A stretch of 13,979 nucleotides of DNA from JBFWQM01 sp050249455 (GTDB lineage: Bacteria > Pseudomonadota > Alphaproteobacteria > MPNO01 > VGEU01): contig JBFWQM010000149.1 in NCBI GenBank assembly GCA_050249455.1, positions 1 through 13,979 of the forward strand, read 5' to 3'. The translations under genes were made by a program, and so were the position numbers. The notes beneath the pieces were generated by a model, which ran no database searches, had not been told where the DNA came from, and was given only the letters and a program-made list of their open reading frames with translations. Of the stretch, positions 6,889 to 13,678 are shown piece by piece; position 1 is the first letter of the stretch, and every line of letters begins with the position of its first letter.

Positions 6889-7890
6889 TCAGCCGTTCGG
6901 CGTGGCGTGGGCGGCCCATTGCCGCGCGCGCTCCAGCGCCTCGGCGACGTCGCGGCGGTTCATCGACCCGACCAGCTCGTCGCGCTGGCGCAGCGCCTCG
7001 GCGTGGCCGCGCGCGGCGGAGATCGCGAACCACTTGAGCGCCGCGACGTGGTCGCGCGCGACGCCGGCGCCGTTCAGGTAGCTGACCGCCAGCAGATACT
7101 GGCCCTTGGCGTCGCCGAGCTCGGCGGCGCGGCGCAGGCTGGCGGCACCGGCGGCCGGATCCTTCGGCACGCCGCGGCCCCGCAGGTAGAGCGCGCCGAG
7201 GCCGGTCAGCGCCGGGGCGAAATCGTGCGCGGCGGCGGCGCGATACCACGCCGCGGCGGCGCCGTAGTCGGCCGGCATGCCGTCGCCGGCTTCGTAGAGC
7301 GCGCCGAGGTCGTACTGCGCGATGACGCTGCCGAGCTCGGCCGCCCGGGTCAGCGTGCGGATGCCGGCGGTCGGGTCCTTGGGGCCGCCCTGGCCGCGGT
7401 ACTCCATCAGGCCCAGGTTGGTCAGCGAATCCGCCTTGCCCTGCGCGCCGGCGGCGGCGAACCAACGGCGGGCCAGCGCGTAGTCCTGCGCCACGCCGCG
7501 ACCGGCGCTGTACATCACCGCCAGGTTGTGCTGCCCCAACGCGTAGCCGCTTTCCGCCGCCTTGGCGTACCACGCCGCGGCTTCCGCGAAGTCCTGGCCG
7601 GGACCCGGACGCTCCGCCAGGGTGCCCAGGTTGTTCTGCGCCACGGGATGGCCCTGCATCGCGAGCGTGAGCCAGATGCGGCGGGCGCGCTTGAAGTCGC
7701 CGGCACGGTAGGCGGCGAGCCCTTCGTCGAAGCTCGCGCTCTCGGACAGGCCGGCGGCGCCTTCGAGCGGGACGCCGGCGGGCGCCAGCGTGCGCTCCGG
7801 CAGGGGATGCATCGATGCGCCGGCATCGGGCGCGGCGGCGGCGATCAGGCAAGCGGCAGCAAACGCGGACGCGACTTTTGCGAAGCCCAT
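6889..7890 (-). CDS. exported Sel1-like (SLR/TPR) repeat protein
   Basis: A 333-residue protein with a signal peptide (about residues 1-25, MGFAKVASAFAAAC then a hydrophobic stretch ending near AGAS) and six Sel1-like repeats at roughly 83-115, 119-150, 155-187, 191-222, 226-258 and 262-297. Each repeat shows the A-x2-x-LG-x-LY and G-x-G-V-x-x-D-x-x-x-A-x-x-W patterns. A pre-repeat helix pair (about 52-80, EGLAAYRAGDFKRAR) resembles a TPR. The C-terminal helix, EALERARQWAAHATPNG, caps the solenoid. Such proteins are periplasmic adaptors for protein-protein contacts; the partner is unknown. The ATG at 7888-7890 follows a purine-rich GGGAAAGGGA stretch. Upstream on the same strand, 126 nt away, is a small exported protein gene; downstream is the DUF2189 gene. 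Confidence 0.9.
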   Translation of the reverse strand: MGFAKVASAFAAACLIAAAAPDAGASMHPLPERTLAPAGVPLEGAAGLSESASFDEGLAAYRAGDFKRARRIWLTLAMQGHPVAQNNLGTLAERPGPGQDFAEAAAWYAKAAESGYALGQHNLAVMYSAGRGVAQDYALARRWFAAAGAQGKADSLTNLGLMEYRGQGGPKDPTAGIRTLTRAAELGSVIAQYDLGALYEAGDGMPADYGAAAAWYRAAAAHDFAPALTGLGALYLRGRGVPKDPAAGAASLRRAAELGDAKGQYLLAVSYLNGAGVARDHVAALKWFAISAARGHAEALRQRDELVGSMNRRDVAEALERARQWAAHATPNG

Positions 7891-8016
7891 TGTCGTCCCT
7901 TTCCCTCAACCGGTCGCCGGCGGCACGCAACTGGGGGCGTTCCTGGCGCGGCTGCGCAACCAGGGCGGGCCGTCGGGTCGAGAGCGGCTGTTGGGTCCAG
8001 GTATGAACGAATGCGG

Positions 8017-8220
8017 TTAATTTTTCATCTGCGCCGTTTTGACGGATGGCCGGCGCAGGCCGTGCAGTTCGTCCATCTGCAGGCGAGTCCGCGCGACAAA
8101 ATGGCGCGGCGGCGGACTCAGTTGCCGGCCGGGTGCCACGCATTCGCCGCCGCCGGTGGACTGCGCCAGCGCCGGGGACAGCGCGACGGCGAGCAGCGCG
8201 GCGGCAATGGCGCGGCGCAT
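8017..8220 (-). CDS. small exported protein of unknown function (67 aa)
   Basis: A 67-residue reading frame that I do not recognise. The N-terminus MRRAIAAALLAVALSPALA is a textbook Sec signal peptide with a predicted cut after ALA (residue 19). It leaves a mature protein of about 48 residues, rich in Arg, Pro and Gln, with a single Cys (C27). The Cys is not placed as a lipobox. AAGGGGA lies 6 nt before the ATG at 8218-8220, a good ribosome binding site that fixes this start; the frame stays open far upstream but that part reads Arg/Pro-rich and overlaps the dehydrogenase on the other strand. The stop TAA is at 8017-8019. It may be co-transcribed with the Sel1 gene downstream. Signal peptide plus ribosome binding site make it more likely real than chance. 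Confidence 0.6.
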   Translation of the reverse strand: MRRAIAAALLAVALSPALAQSTGGGECVAPGRQLSPPPRHFVARTRLQMDELHGLRRPSVKTAQMKN

Positions 8221-8238
8221 CGGAATTCCCCTTACGGA

Positions 8239-8258
8239 ACCGGTCCGGCGCCGGTCCG
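8239..8258. promoter_or_regulatory. direct repeat of CCGGTCCG with 11-bp period in the divergent promoter region
   Basis: CCGGTCCG occurs at 8240-8247 and again at 8251-8258, so the copies sit on the same DNA face about one helical turn apart. ACCGG/CCGGT at 8239-8243 and 8251-8255 also make an inverted repeat. It lies between the divergent small exported protein gene and the dehydrogenase gene, where an operator would be expected. In GC-rich DNA it may be chance. Confidence 0.3.
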
Positions 8259-8339
8259 CTTCCTGTCTAACACGGATCAGGCCGCGCGCTGCCGGCGCGT
8301 GGTAAGCACGATCCAGCCAAGCCGCGAAGGGGAGATCCC

Positions 8340-9462
8340 ATGGCCGACGCCTTCGAGTTCTGCGACGCACTGGGCCCGGCAAAGATGGTGCATGTCCACG
8401 AGCCCGGCGCCGGCCTGCGCGCGGTCGTCGCGATCGACAACGTCGCGGCCGGCCCGGCGATCGGCGGCGTGCGCATGGCGCCCGACGCCACCGCGGCGGA
8501 GGCGTTTCGGCTGGCCCGCGCGATGACGCTGAAGAACGCCGCGGCCGGGTTGCCGCACGGCGGCGGCAAGTCGGTGATCGTCGCCGACCCGCACCAGCCT
8601 GCGGCGGACAAGGAGCGGCTGGTGCGGGCCTTCGCCGCCGCCATCCGCGACCTGGCCGACTACATCCCCGGTCCCGACATGGGCACCGACGAGCGCGCCA
8701 TGGCGTGGGTGAAGGACGAGATCGGTCGCGCGGTCGGGCTGCCTGCGGTGCTCGGCGGCATCCCGCTCGACGAGATCGGCGCGACCGGCCACGGCCTCGC
8801 CGTGGCGGTCGAGGAGGCAAGCGGCGATGCCGGCTTCGCCCTCAAGGGCGCGCGCGTCGCCGTGCAGGGCTTCGGCGCGGTCGGCCAGCACGCCGCGCGC
8901 TTCCTCGCCGCGCGCGGCGCCGTGCTGGTCGCCGCCGCCGACTCCGAGACCACGCTGGTCGATCCCGCCGGGCTCGACGTCGACGCGCTGATCGCGCTGA
9001 AGCGCGCAGGGCGCGGCCTCTCGTCGTCGGCGTCCGGTGACAAGCGCGGCCGCGACGCCGTGATCGACGTCGAGTGCGAGGTGTGGATTCCGGCTGCGCG
9101 GCCCGACGTGATTCGCGAGGACAATGTCGGCCGCCTGAAGACGCGGCTGGTGGCGGAGGGCGCCAACATCCCGCTGACCGAGGGGGCGGAGCGGACTCTC
9201 GCGGCGCGTGGCGTGCTGGTGCTGCCCGACTTCATCGCCAATGCCGGTGGCGTCATCTGCGCCGGGGTCGAATACCACGGCGGCACCGAGGCGCAGGCGA
9301 TGCAGACCATCGCCGAGCGCCTGCGCGCCAACACCCGCGCCGTCCTCGACGCCGCCCGCCGCGACGGCACCCACCCGCGCGCCGCCGCGCTGGCGCTCGC
9401 GGAGGCGCGCGTGCGCGCGGCGATGGGGTTGCGGCGGTGGGGCGCGCGTGACGCGCTCGACA
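8340..9462 (+). CDS. Glu/Leu/Phe/Val dehydrogenase family protein, 3' end lost in assembly gap
   Basis: An NAD(P)-dependent amino acid dehydrogenase that interconverts an amino acid and its 2-oxo acid with release or uptake of ammonia. 374 residues are visible before the N run. The N-terminal domain has TLKNAAAGLPHGGGKSV, where K65 and K77 match the substrate-binding and catalytic lysines of leucine dehydrogenase, and GPDMGT with D113 as the likely catalytic Asp. The NAD-binding Rossmann fold shows VAVQGFGAVG (G177, G179, G182). EGANIPLT and LPDFIANAGGVICAGVEY follow, as in the family. The spacing of the lysines favours the leucine/phenylalanine/valine branch over classical glutamate dehydrogenase, but substrate cannot be fixed. 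AAGGGGAG stands just before the ATG. The visible part is already the usual length of the short branch, so the stop should be close behind base 9462. Confidence 0.9.
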
Positions 9463-9562
9463 NNNNNNNNNNNNNNNNNNNNNNNNNNNNNNNNNNNNNN
9501 NNNNNNNNNNNNNNNNNNNNNNNNNNNNNNNNNNNNNNNNNNNNNNNNNNNNNNNNNNNNNN
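9463..9562. other. assembly gap (100 N)
   Basis: Exactly 100 N, the usual placeholder for a scaffold gap of unknown size. It hides the C-terminus of the dehydrogenase and possibly more sequence. Any reading frame drawn across it is meaningless. The two flanks have the same composition and coding style. Confidence 0.99.
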
Positions 9563-9594
9563 GCTGGCGTCAGCGAGGGCCGCCGCCGACCTTC

Positions 9595-10965
9595 TCAATT
9601 CAGGATGTCGCGGTGCGACGACGGGTCGGGGCACAGCACCGACTCGACGGCGAGCGCCACAGACACCAGCCGGCGGTCGCCCATCGTCTCGCCCATCATG
9701 TTGAAGCCGACCGGCGCGTCGCCCGGCTTGTGGCACGGCACGGTGATCGCGCAACGGTCGAAGAAGTTCGACACGACGGTGTTGCGGATGATGGTGCCGT
9801 TGTACCTGAGCCACACCTCCGGCGAGGTCACCGAATCGATGCGCGGCGCGACGATCGGCAGGGTCGGCGACACCACCGCGTCGAATTCCGAGGTGATCGC
9901 GTCGCCGCGCGCCACCAGCCGGGCGCGGGCGTTCAGTATGTCGATGTAGTCGGCCGCGCCGATCTCCACGCCGCGGCCGATCCGGCTCGCGATGATCGGA
10001 TCGTACTGGCCGCCGACCGCCTCCAGATGGCGGCGGTGCCAGGCGAAGGCCTCGGCGACGCTGAGCCCGCCCTGGCGGTTGATGTGCGCGAGCTCGGCGA
10101 GCTCCGCGAACGGGATCTCGGTGATGCGCGCGCCCGCCGCCGACAGCTTGGTAAGCGCCGCGCCGAATGCCGCTGCCACTTCTGGGTCGAGGTCGTCGAG
10201 CACCAGGGTCTGCGGCACGGCGAGCCGCAGCCCGGCCAGCGGCATCGGCGCCGGCACGAATGGCGCCTCGCCGGCGAACACCGAGTCCACCAGCGCGCAG
10301 CACGTCACGGTCGGCGCCAGCGGGCCGACCGAGTCGAGCGAGGTGGCGAGCGGCAGGATGCCGTCGATCGGCACCCGCCGCGCCGTCGGCTTGAACCCGG
10401 CGATGCCGCAGAACGCCGCCGGGATGCGTACCGAACCGGCGGTATCGGTGCCGAGCGCCGCCACCGCCATCCCGTCGGTGACCGACACCGCCGCGCCCGA
10501 CGACGAGCCGCCCGGCATCCGCCCGGCGGCGCGGTCCCACGGGTTGCGTGGCGTGCCGTAGTGCGGGTTGATCCCCAGCCCGCCCATCGCGAACTCGGTC
10601 ATGTTGGTGCGGCCTACGATCACCGCGCCGGCCGCCCGCAGCCGCGCGACGACGGGCGCGTCGGCGTCGGCCGGCGGCTGGCCCTTCATGGCGACGGAGC
10701 CGGCCAGGGTCGTCTCGCCCGCCACGTCGGCGAGGTCCTTGATCGACACCGGGATGCCGGCGAGCGGGGAGGGGACGATGCCGACCCGGCGCAGCGCGTC
10801 GCTGGCGTCCGCGGCGGCCAGCGCCGCCTCGCGGTAGACCTTGAGGAAGGTGGTCCTGCCCTCGCCCTTGGGGTCGTCGATCCGCCCCAGCGCCGCCTCG
10901 ACCAGCGCCCGGCTGGTGGTCCTGCCGGCCGCGAGGTCCCGCGCCAGCTCGATGATCGATTTCAT
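9595..10965 (-). CDS. amidase-signature family hydrolase
   Basis: A 456-residue enzyme of the amidase-signature family, which hydrolyses C-N amide bonds through a Ser-cisSer-Lys triad. The catalytic Lys is K76 in IPVSIKDL, the cis-Ser is S154 in PGGSSSGAAV, and the nucleophile is S178 in LGTDTAGSVRIPAAFCG, with the 24-residue spacing between the two serines that is usual in the family. The second glycine after the serines in the common GGSSGG is replaced by Ser/Ala here. The ATG at 10963-10965 is preceded by GAGGG at about 8 nt. Size fits free-standing amidases. A tRNA amidotransferase subunit GatA is unlikely because gatC and gatB are absent nearby. Substrate is unknown. It is convergent with the amino acid dehydrogenase across the gap and divergent from the next gene. 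Confidence 0.92.
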   Translation of the reverse strand: MKSIIELARDLAAGRTTSRALVEAALGRIDDPKGEGRTTFLKVYREAALAAADASDALRRVGIVPSPLAGIPVSIKDLADVAGETTLAGSVAMKGQPPADADAPVVARLRAAGAVIVGRTNMTEFAMGGLGINPHYGTPRNPWDRAAGRMPGGSSSGAAVSVTDGMAVAALGTDTAGSVRIPAAFCGIAGFKPTARRVPIDGILPLATSLDSVGPLAPTVTCCALVDSVFAGEAPFVPAPMPLAGLRLAVPQTLVLDDLDPEVAAAFGAALTKLSAAGARITEIPFAELAELAHINRQGGLSVAEAFAWHRRHLEAVGGQYDPIIASRIGRGVEIGAADYIDILNARARLVARGDAITSEFDAVVSPTLPIVAPRIDSVTSPEVWLRYNGTIIRNTVVSNFFDRCAITVPCHKPGDAPVGFNMMGETMGDRRLVSVALAVESVLCPDPSSHRDILN

Positions 10966-11029
10966 TGCCGCACCCTCGATGCACGTTTCATGTCCGTTGC
11001 AGCCTCAGCCTTGTGAAGCTGTCGCATCG

Positions 11030-12127
11030 ATGTCAACGTATTTGTACGTGGCCTGGGGGGCGGGGCGGCGCGTCGTGGGACTCTATTCTGATCTGAAGGA
11101 GCGGGTGCAGAAGAGCGCGCTCGCCGTCCTGGTCTCGACCGCGGTCTCGGGCGGCACGATCGTCTATGGCGTGACCGAGTATTTCCACCGCCAGGAATCG
11201 GCACTGCAGACCGCGCGGCTCGAACAGCTGCGTGCCGACGACCGCCGCGCTCTGGCGCAGGAATACGACGGCAAGCTCGCCGCCGCGCGCGACGAGAACG
11301 CCCGGCTCAAATCGACCATGTCGTCGATCGAGCGCCGCATCGGCGGCGAAAAATTCTTCGACGTACAGAAGATCTTCTTCTCGCAGCTGCCGGATTACGA
11401 GCGCGACAGGAACCGCATCGAATATTTCGAGGACGGCGAGTTCTATGCGATGCGTACCCTCAAGAACTGGTCGTACCAGAAGACGACCGAGATCGCCGTC
11501 GCCAGGTTGATGCTGGACGACGACACGGTGGACACGGTCCTGGGGCCACTGCGCGCGATCGAGGCGAAGTTGCCGAGCGACCACGTGTGGCGGCACCCGA
11601 CCGATTTCGTGTTCGAGAACGGCCCATTTCGGAGACTCTTCCCGACCATCCAGGTCCAGAAGGTTTCTCTCGCCGACCTCGAGATGGTCATCGACGCGAT
11701 GAGCGGCGGCAAGGGCGCGTTCGATCCGGCCGACGGACTGGCCGAGGAGGTCGTGGTCGAATCGCCCGGACAGTCGCAGCGCATCAAGACCATCTTCCGC
11801 AGCGACGTCCTCGGCATGTTCCTGGCGATCAACCTGCGCTCGCTGATCGACGTCGCGCGCGGCGAGAAGCGGGTTTCATTCGGCGTGCGCAACGTCCAGA
11901 AGGTCGGCCCGGTGCTCTACATGCAGACGGTGCTGACCTTTACCGACTACGTCGTCAACGGCGCACCGCGCCACAAGCTCTACCTTCTTCAGGAGCTGAT
12001 CCTCGTCGCCAAGGGCGACAAGGTTTACTCGGTGAAGACCTCGCTACCGAGCTTCGACCCGGCGTTCACCGGCGAGATCGCCTCTGACATCAACTACTGG
12101 CTGAACAACTTCTATTTCTTCGAGTAG
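11030..12127 (+). CDS. unrecognised membrane-anchored coiled-coil protein (365 aa)
   Basis: I do not recognise this protein. From the ATG at 11030 it has a short N-terminus, a single hydrophobic segment at about residues 28-50 (SALAVLVSTAVSGGTIVYG), and a charged, heptad-like helix at about 52-104 (HRQESALQTARLEQLRAD, later DENARLKSTMSSIERRI) that should form a coiled coil. A soluble domain of roughly 260 residues follows. Its last part alternates beta-strand-like segments (VLYMQTVLTFTDYVV, KLYLLQELILVAKGDKVYSV) and ends in aromatic NNFYFFE; this recalls alpha/beta folds of the PsbP/Mog1 type, but that is a guess. The start is uncertain: the ribosome binding site is weak, and an ATG at 10979 is also possible. 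The frame upstream of that is antisense to the amidase. Base composition matches the neighbours, with slightly lower GC. No nearby gene suggests a role. Confidence 0.82.
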   Translation: MSTYLYVAWGAGRRVVGLYSDLKERVQKSALAVLVSTAVSGGTIVYGVTEYFHRQESALQTARLEQLRADDRRALAQEYDGKLAAARDENARLKSTMSSIERRIGGEKFFDVQKIFFSQLPDYERDRNRIEYFEDGEFYAMRTLKNWSYQKTTEIAVARLMLDDDTVDTVLGPLRAIEAKLPSDHVWRHPTDFVFENGPFRRLFPTIQVQKVSLADLEMVIDAMSGGKGAFDPADGLAEEVVVESPGQSQRIKTIFRSDVLGMFLAINLRSLIDVARGEKRVSFGVRNVQKVGPVLYMQTVLTFTDYVVNGAPRHKLYLLQELILVAKGDKVYSVKTSLPSFDPAFTGEIASDINYWLNNFYFFE

Positions 12128-12142
12128 CCGCGCGCGGGTGCC

Positions 12143-12162
12143 GCGTGGGCGGATGCCCGCGC
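12143..12162. terminator. hairpin between convergent genes, possible bidirectional terminator
   Basis: GCGTGGGC (12143-12150) pairs with GCCCGCGC (12155-12162) over a GGAT tetraloop, 8 bp with one G-U pair, in the 46-nt space between two convergent stop codons. There is no T-run, so it would need Rho or act as an RNA-end stabiliser. The upstream GCGCGGG at 12132-12138 can compete for the same 3' arm. Confidence 0.35.
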
Positions 12163-12173
12163 CACGGCGACGA

Positions 12174-12497
12174 TCAGTGGTGATGCACGTAGACCTCGTC
12201 GCAGGCGATCGCCTCGAACGTGGCGATGGCCGCCACCCGCTGCAGGTAGGCGGCCATCTCGGGCTTCCGCCGCATCGCGTCGATCCCGGCGGCACTCTTC
12301 CATTGCGAATAGACGACCACCCGCCGGCCGTCCTTGCCGGCATGCAGGCTCGTGGACAGGTGCTCGGGTATATCGGCGATCCATCGCTCCGTGCCCTCCC
12401 TGAGGAGGTCTACGAGCTCGTGCTGGCGCCCGGGCTCGGCGGTGAATACGTTGATCAGGGTGACGACGTCGCCGTCGCTGCGGATTGTCGGGTTCAT
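12174..12497 (-). CDS. ABM-domain protein (antibiotic biosynthesis monooxygenase family, 107 aa)
   Basis: A small cytoplasmic protein with the dimeric ferredoxin-like ABM fold. The family includes heme- and cofactor-free quinone monooxygenases, heme-degrading enzymes and many proteins of unknown role. The start MNPTIRSDGDVVTLINVF is followed by the typical helix EPGRQHELVDLLREGTERW, the strand STSLHAGKDGRRVVVYSQW, and the helix with DAMRRKPEMAAYL. I chose the ATG at 12495-12497 because GAGAGGAA lies about 8 nt upstream; the longer frame adds an Arg/Pro-rich, non-family extension of 35 residues. It is transcribed away from the ECF sigma gene across a 176-nt region, a layout often seen when a sigma factor controls its neighbour. 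Substrate is unknown. Confidence 0.85.
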   Translation of the reverse strand: MNPTIRSDGDVVTLINVFTAEPGRQHELVDLLREGTERWIADIPEHLSTSLHAGKDGRRVVVYSQWKSAAGIDAMRRKPEMAAYLQRVAAIATFEAIACDEVYVHHH

Positions 12498-12673
12498 CTG
12501 CCGGTTCCTCTCGATTGGTGGCGGGGACGGCGCCGCCGGCCCCTGTCCCCGTAGACGAATCGCACGGCGCCAACGATGCGGCGGGCGGACAAAATTTTTC
12601 ATCGACCGAATCCTTCTTCACGCCTGGATCGTCACTCCATGGCATCGGCAAAAAATGATGGCGCAGGTTCCGG
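12498..12673. promoter_or_regulatory. divergent promoter region of the ABM and ECF sigma genes
   Basis: This 176-nt region between two divergent starts must carry promoters for both. It has an AT-rich core, AAAATTTTT at 12591-12599, and an A6 run at 12650-12655, which stand out in GC-rich surroundings. I searched for the known ECF41 type signature (TGTCACA with CGTC about 16 nt later) and the classical GGAAC/CGTC pair and found no convincing match on either strand. Confidence 0.4.
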
Positions 12674-13573
12674 ATGACCGAGACCGAAGACGACCGCAAT
12701 GCAAGGCGGGCCGCTTTCGACCGTTTGATCGGCGAGCTGCGCCCAAAGCTGCATCGCTACTGCGCGCGCATGACCGGTTCGGTGATCGACGGCGAGGACA
12801 TCGTGCAGGAAGCGCTGGTCAAGGCGATCGCGGCCCATCCGGGGTCGTCGCCGATCGACAACCCGGAAGCCTGGCTGTTCCGCGTGGCCCACAATCTGGC
12901 GCTCGACCATCTGCGCCGCCGCAACCGCCGCGAGGCGGCGCATGCCCATGAGGACCTCGAGATGATCCCGGATCCGGTCGCCGTCGTGGACGACCGCCAG
13001 ACCGCCGCGGCGAGCCTGCACACCTTCATGCGCCTGCCGGTCGCTCAGCGCAGCAGCGTCATCCTGATGGACGTGCTCGGCCACACCGTGCAGGAGGTTG
13101 CCGGCATCATCGGCGGCAGCGTGCCGGCGGTGAAGGCGGCGCTGCATCGCGGCCGCAACCGGCTGCGTGCCCTGGCGCGCGAACCCGACGACGCGTCGGC
13201 GCCAGCCCTCGACGCCGCGGAACGGGCGCGGCTCGCCGCCTATGTCGACCGATTCAACGCGCGCGACTTCGATGCCGTCCGCGCCATGCTGGCCGACGAC
13301 GTGCGTCTCGAGCTGGTCAATCGCCTGGCGTTGAAGGGCCGCGGCGATGTCGGCACCTACCTCCATCGGTACGACGACGCGGGCGACTGGCGGTTCGTCG
13401 CCGGATGGGTCGACGGCCGTACCGCGATCATCGTTATCGATCCTGAAGACCCGGACGAAAAGCCCAAGTATTTCATCGTTCTGGAGTGGCGCGACGGAGT
13501 CGTCTCGGCAATTCGCGACTTCCTGTTCGCCCGCTATGCGATCGACGGCGCCCGGTTGTACCGGATGCGCTGA
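12674..13573 (+). CDS. ECF-type sigma factor with C-terminal SnoaL-like domain
   Basis: A 299-residue RNA polymerase sigma factor of the extracytoplasmic function group. Sigma region 2 spans about 14-85, with the core-binding GEDIVQEALVKA (40-51) and NPEAWLFRVAHNLALDHLRRR (split here at 63-83). Region 4 spans about 115-167, with LPVAQRSSVILMDVLGHT and the helix-turn-helix ending VKAALHRGRNRLRALA. A C-terminal domain (about 184-297) begins RLAAYVDRFNARDFDAV and matches the SnoaL/NTF2-like fold. This layout is that of ECF41/ECF56-type factors, in which the fused domain itself modulates activity and no separate anti-sigma factor is needed; none is seen here. The ATG at 12674 has only a weak upstream CAGG; nearby ATGs at 12655 and 12658 are out of frame. 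Its target may include its own promoter and the divergent ABM gene (inference). Confidence 0.9.
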   Translation: MTETEDDRNARRAAFDRLIGELRPKLHRYCARMTGSVIDGEDIVQEALVKAIAAHPGSSPIDNPEAWLFRVAHNLALDHLRRRNRREAAHAHEDLEMIPDPVAVVDDRQTAAASLHTFMRLPVAQRSSVILMDVLGHTVQEVAGIIGGSVPAVKAALHRGRNRLRALAREPDDASAPALDAAERARLAAYVDRFNARDFDAVRAMLADDVRLELVNRLALKGRGDVGTYLHRYDDAGDWRFVAGWVDGRTAIIVIDPEDPDEKPKYFIVLEWRDGVVSAIRDFLFARYAIDGARLYRMR

Positions 13574-13678
13574 GGCCGCCGGGCTTGCCCGTCCGCTTGC
13601 TTTGTGCCAAATAATTGATCGATCAACAATCTAGCTGTCCATAATTGGACGGCAAACAGGGACGAGCGAGGCGGAGAC
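13574..13678 (+). promoter_or_regulatory. AT-rich promoter region with two palindromes before the molybdenum hydroxylase gene
   Basis: A small CGGG/CCCG hairpin (13580-13591) directly follows the sigma stop. Then comes an AT-rich stretch, rare in this window. TTGATCGATCAA (13615-13626) is a perfect 12-bp palindrome. GTCCA-TAAT-TGGAC (13637-13650) is a second inverted repeat. TTGATC (13615-13620) and CATAAT (13640-13645) could serve as -35 and -10 boxes, though the 19-nt spacer is long; in that case both palindromes would sit over the promoter as candidate operator sites. Confidence 0.45.

Noticed and set aside
9595..10965. The amidase as tRNA amidotransferase subunit GatA
   Set aside because: No gatC or gatB is adjacent, and free-standing amidases share the same triad and length.
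8660..10984. A 774-codon open frame on the - strand running through the N gap
   Set aside because: It crosses unknown bases, is antisense to the dehydrogenase and out of frame with the amidase, and reads as low-complexity Arg/Gly-rich sequence.
12498..12673. An ECF41-type promoter motif (TGTCACA plus CGTC) between the ABM and sigma genes
   Set aside because: CGTC occurs on both strands but no matching upstream element stands at the right distance.
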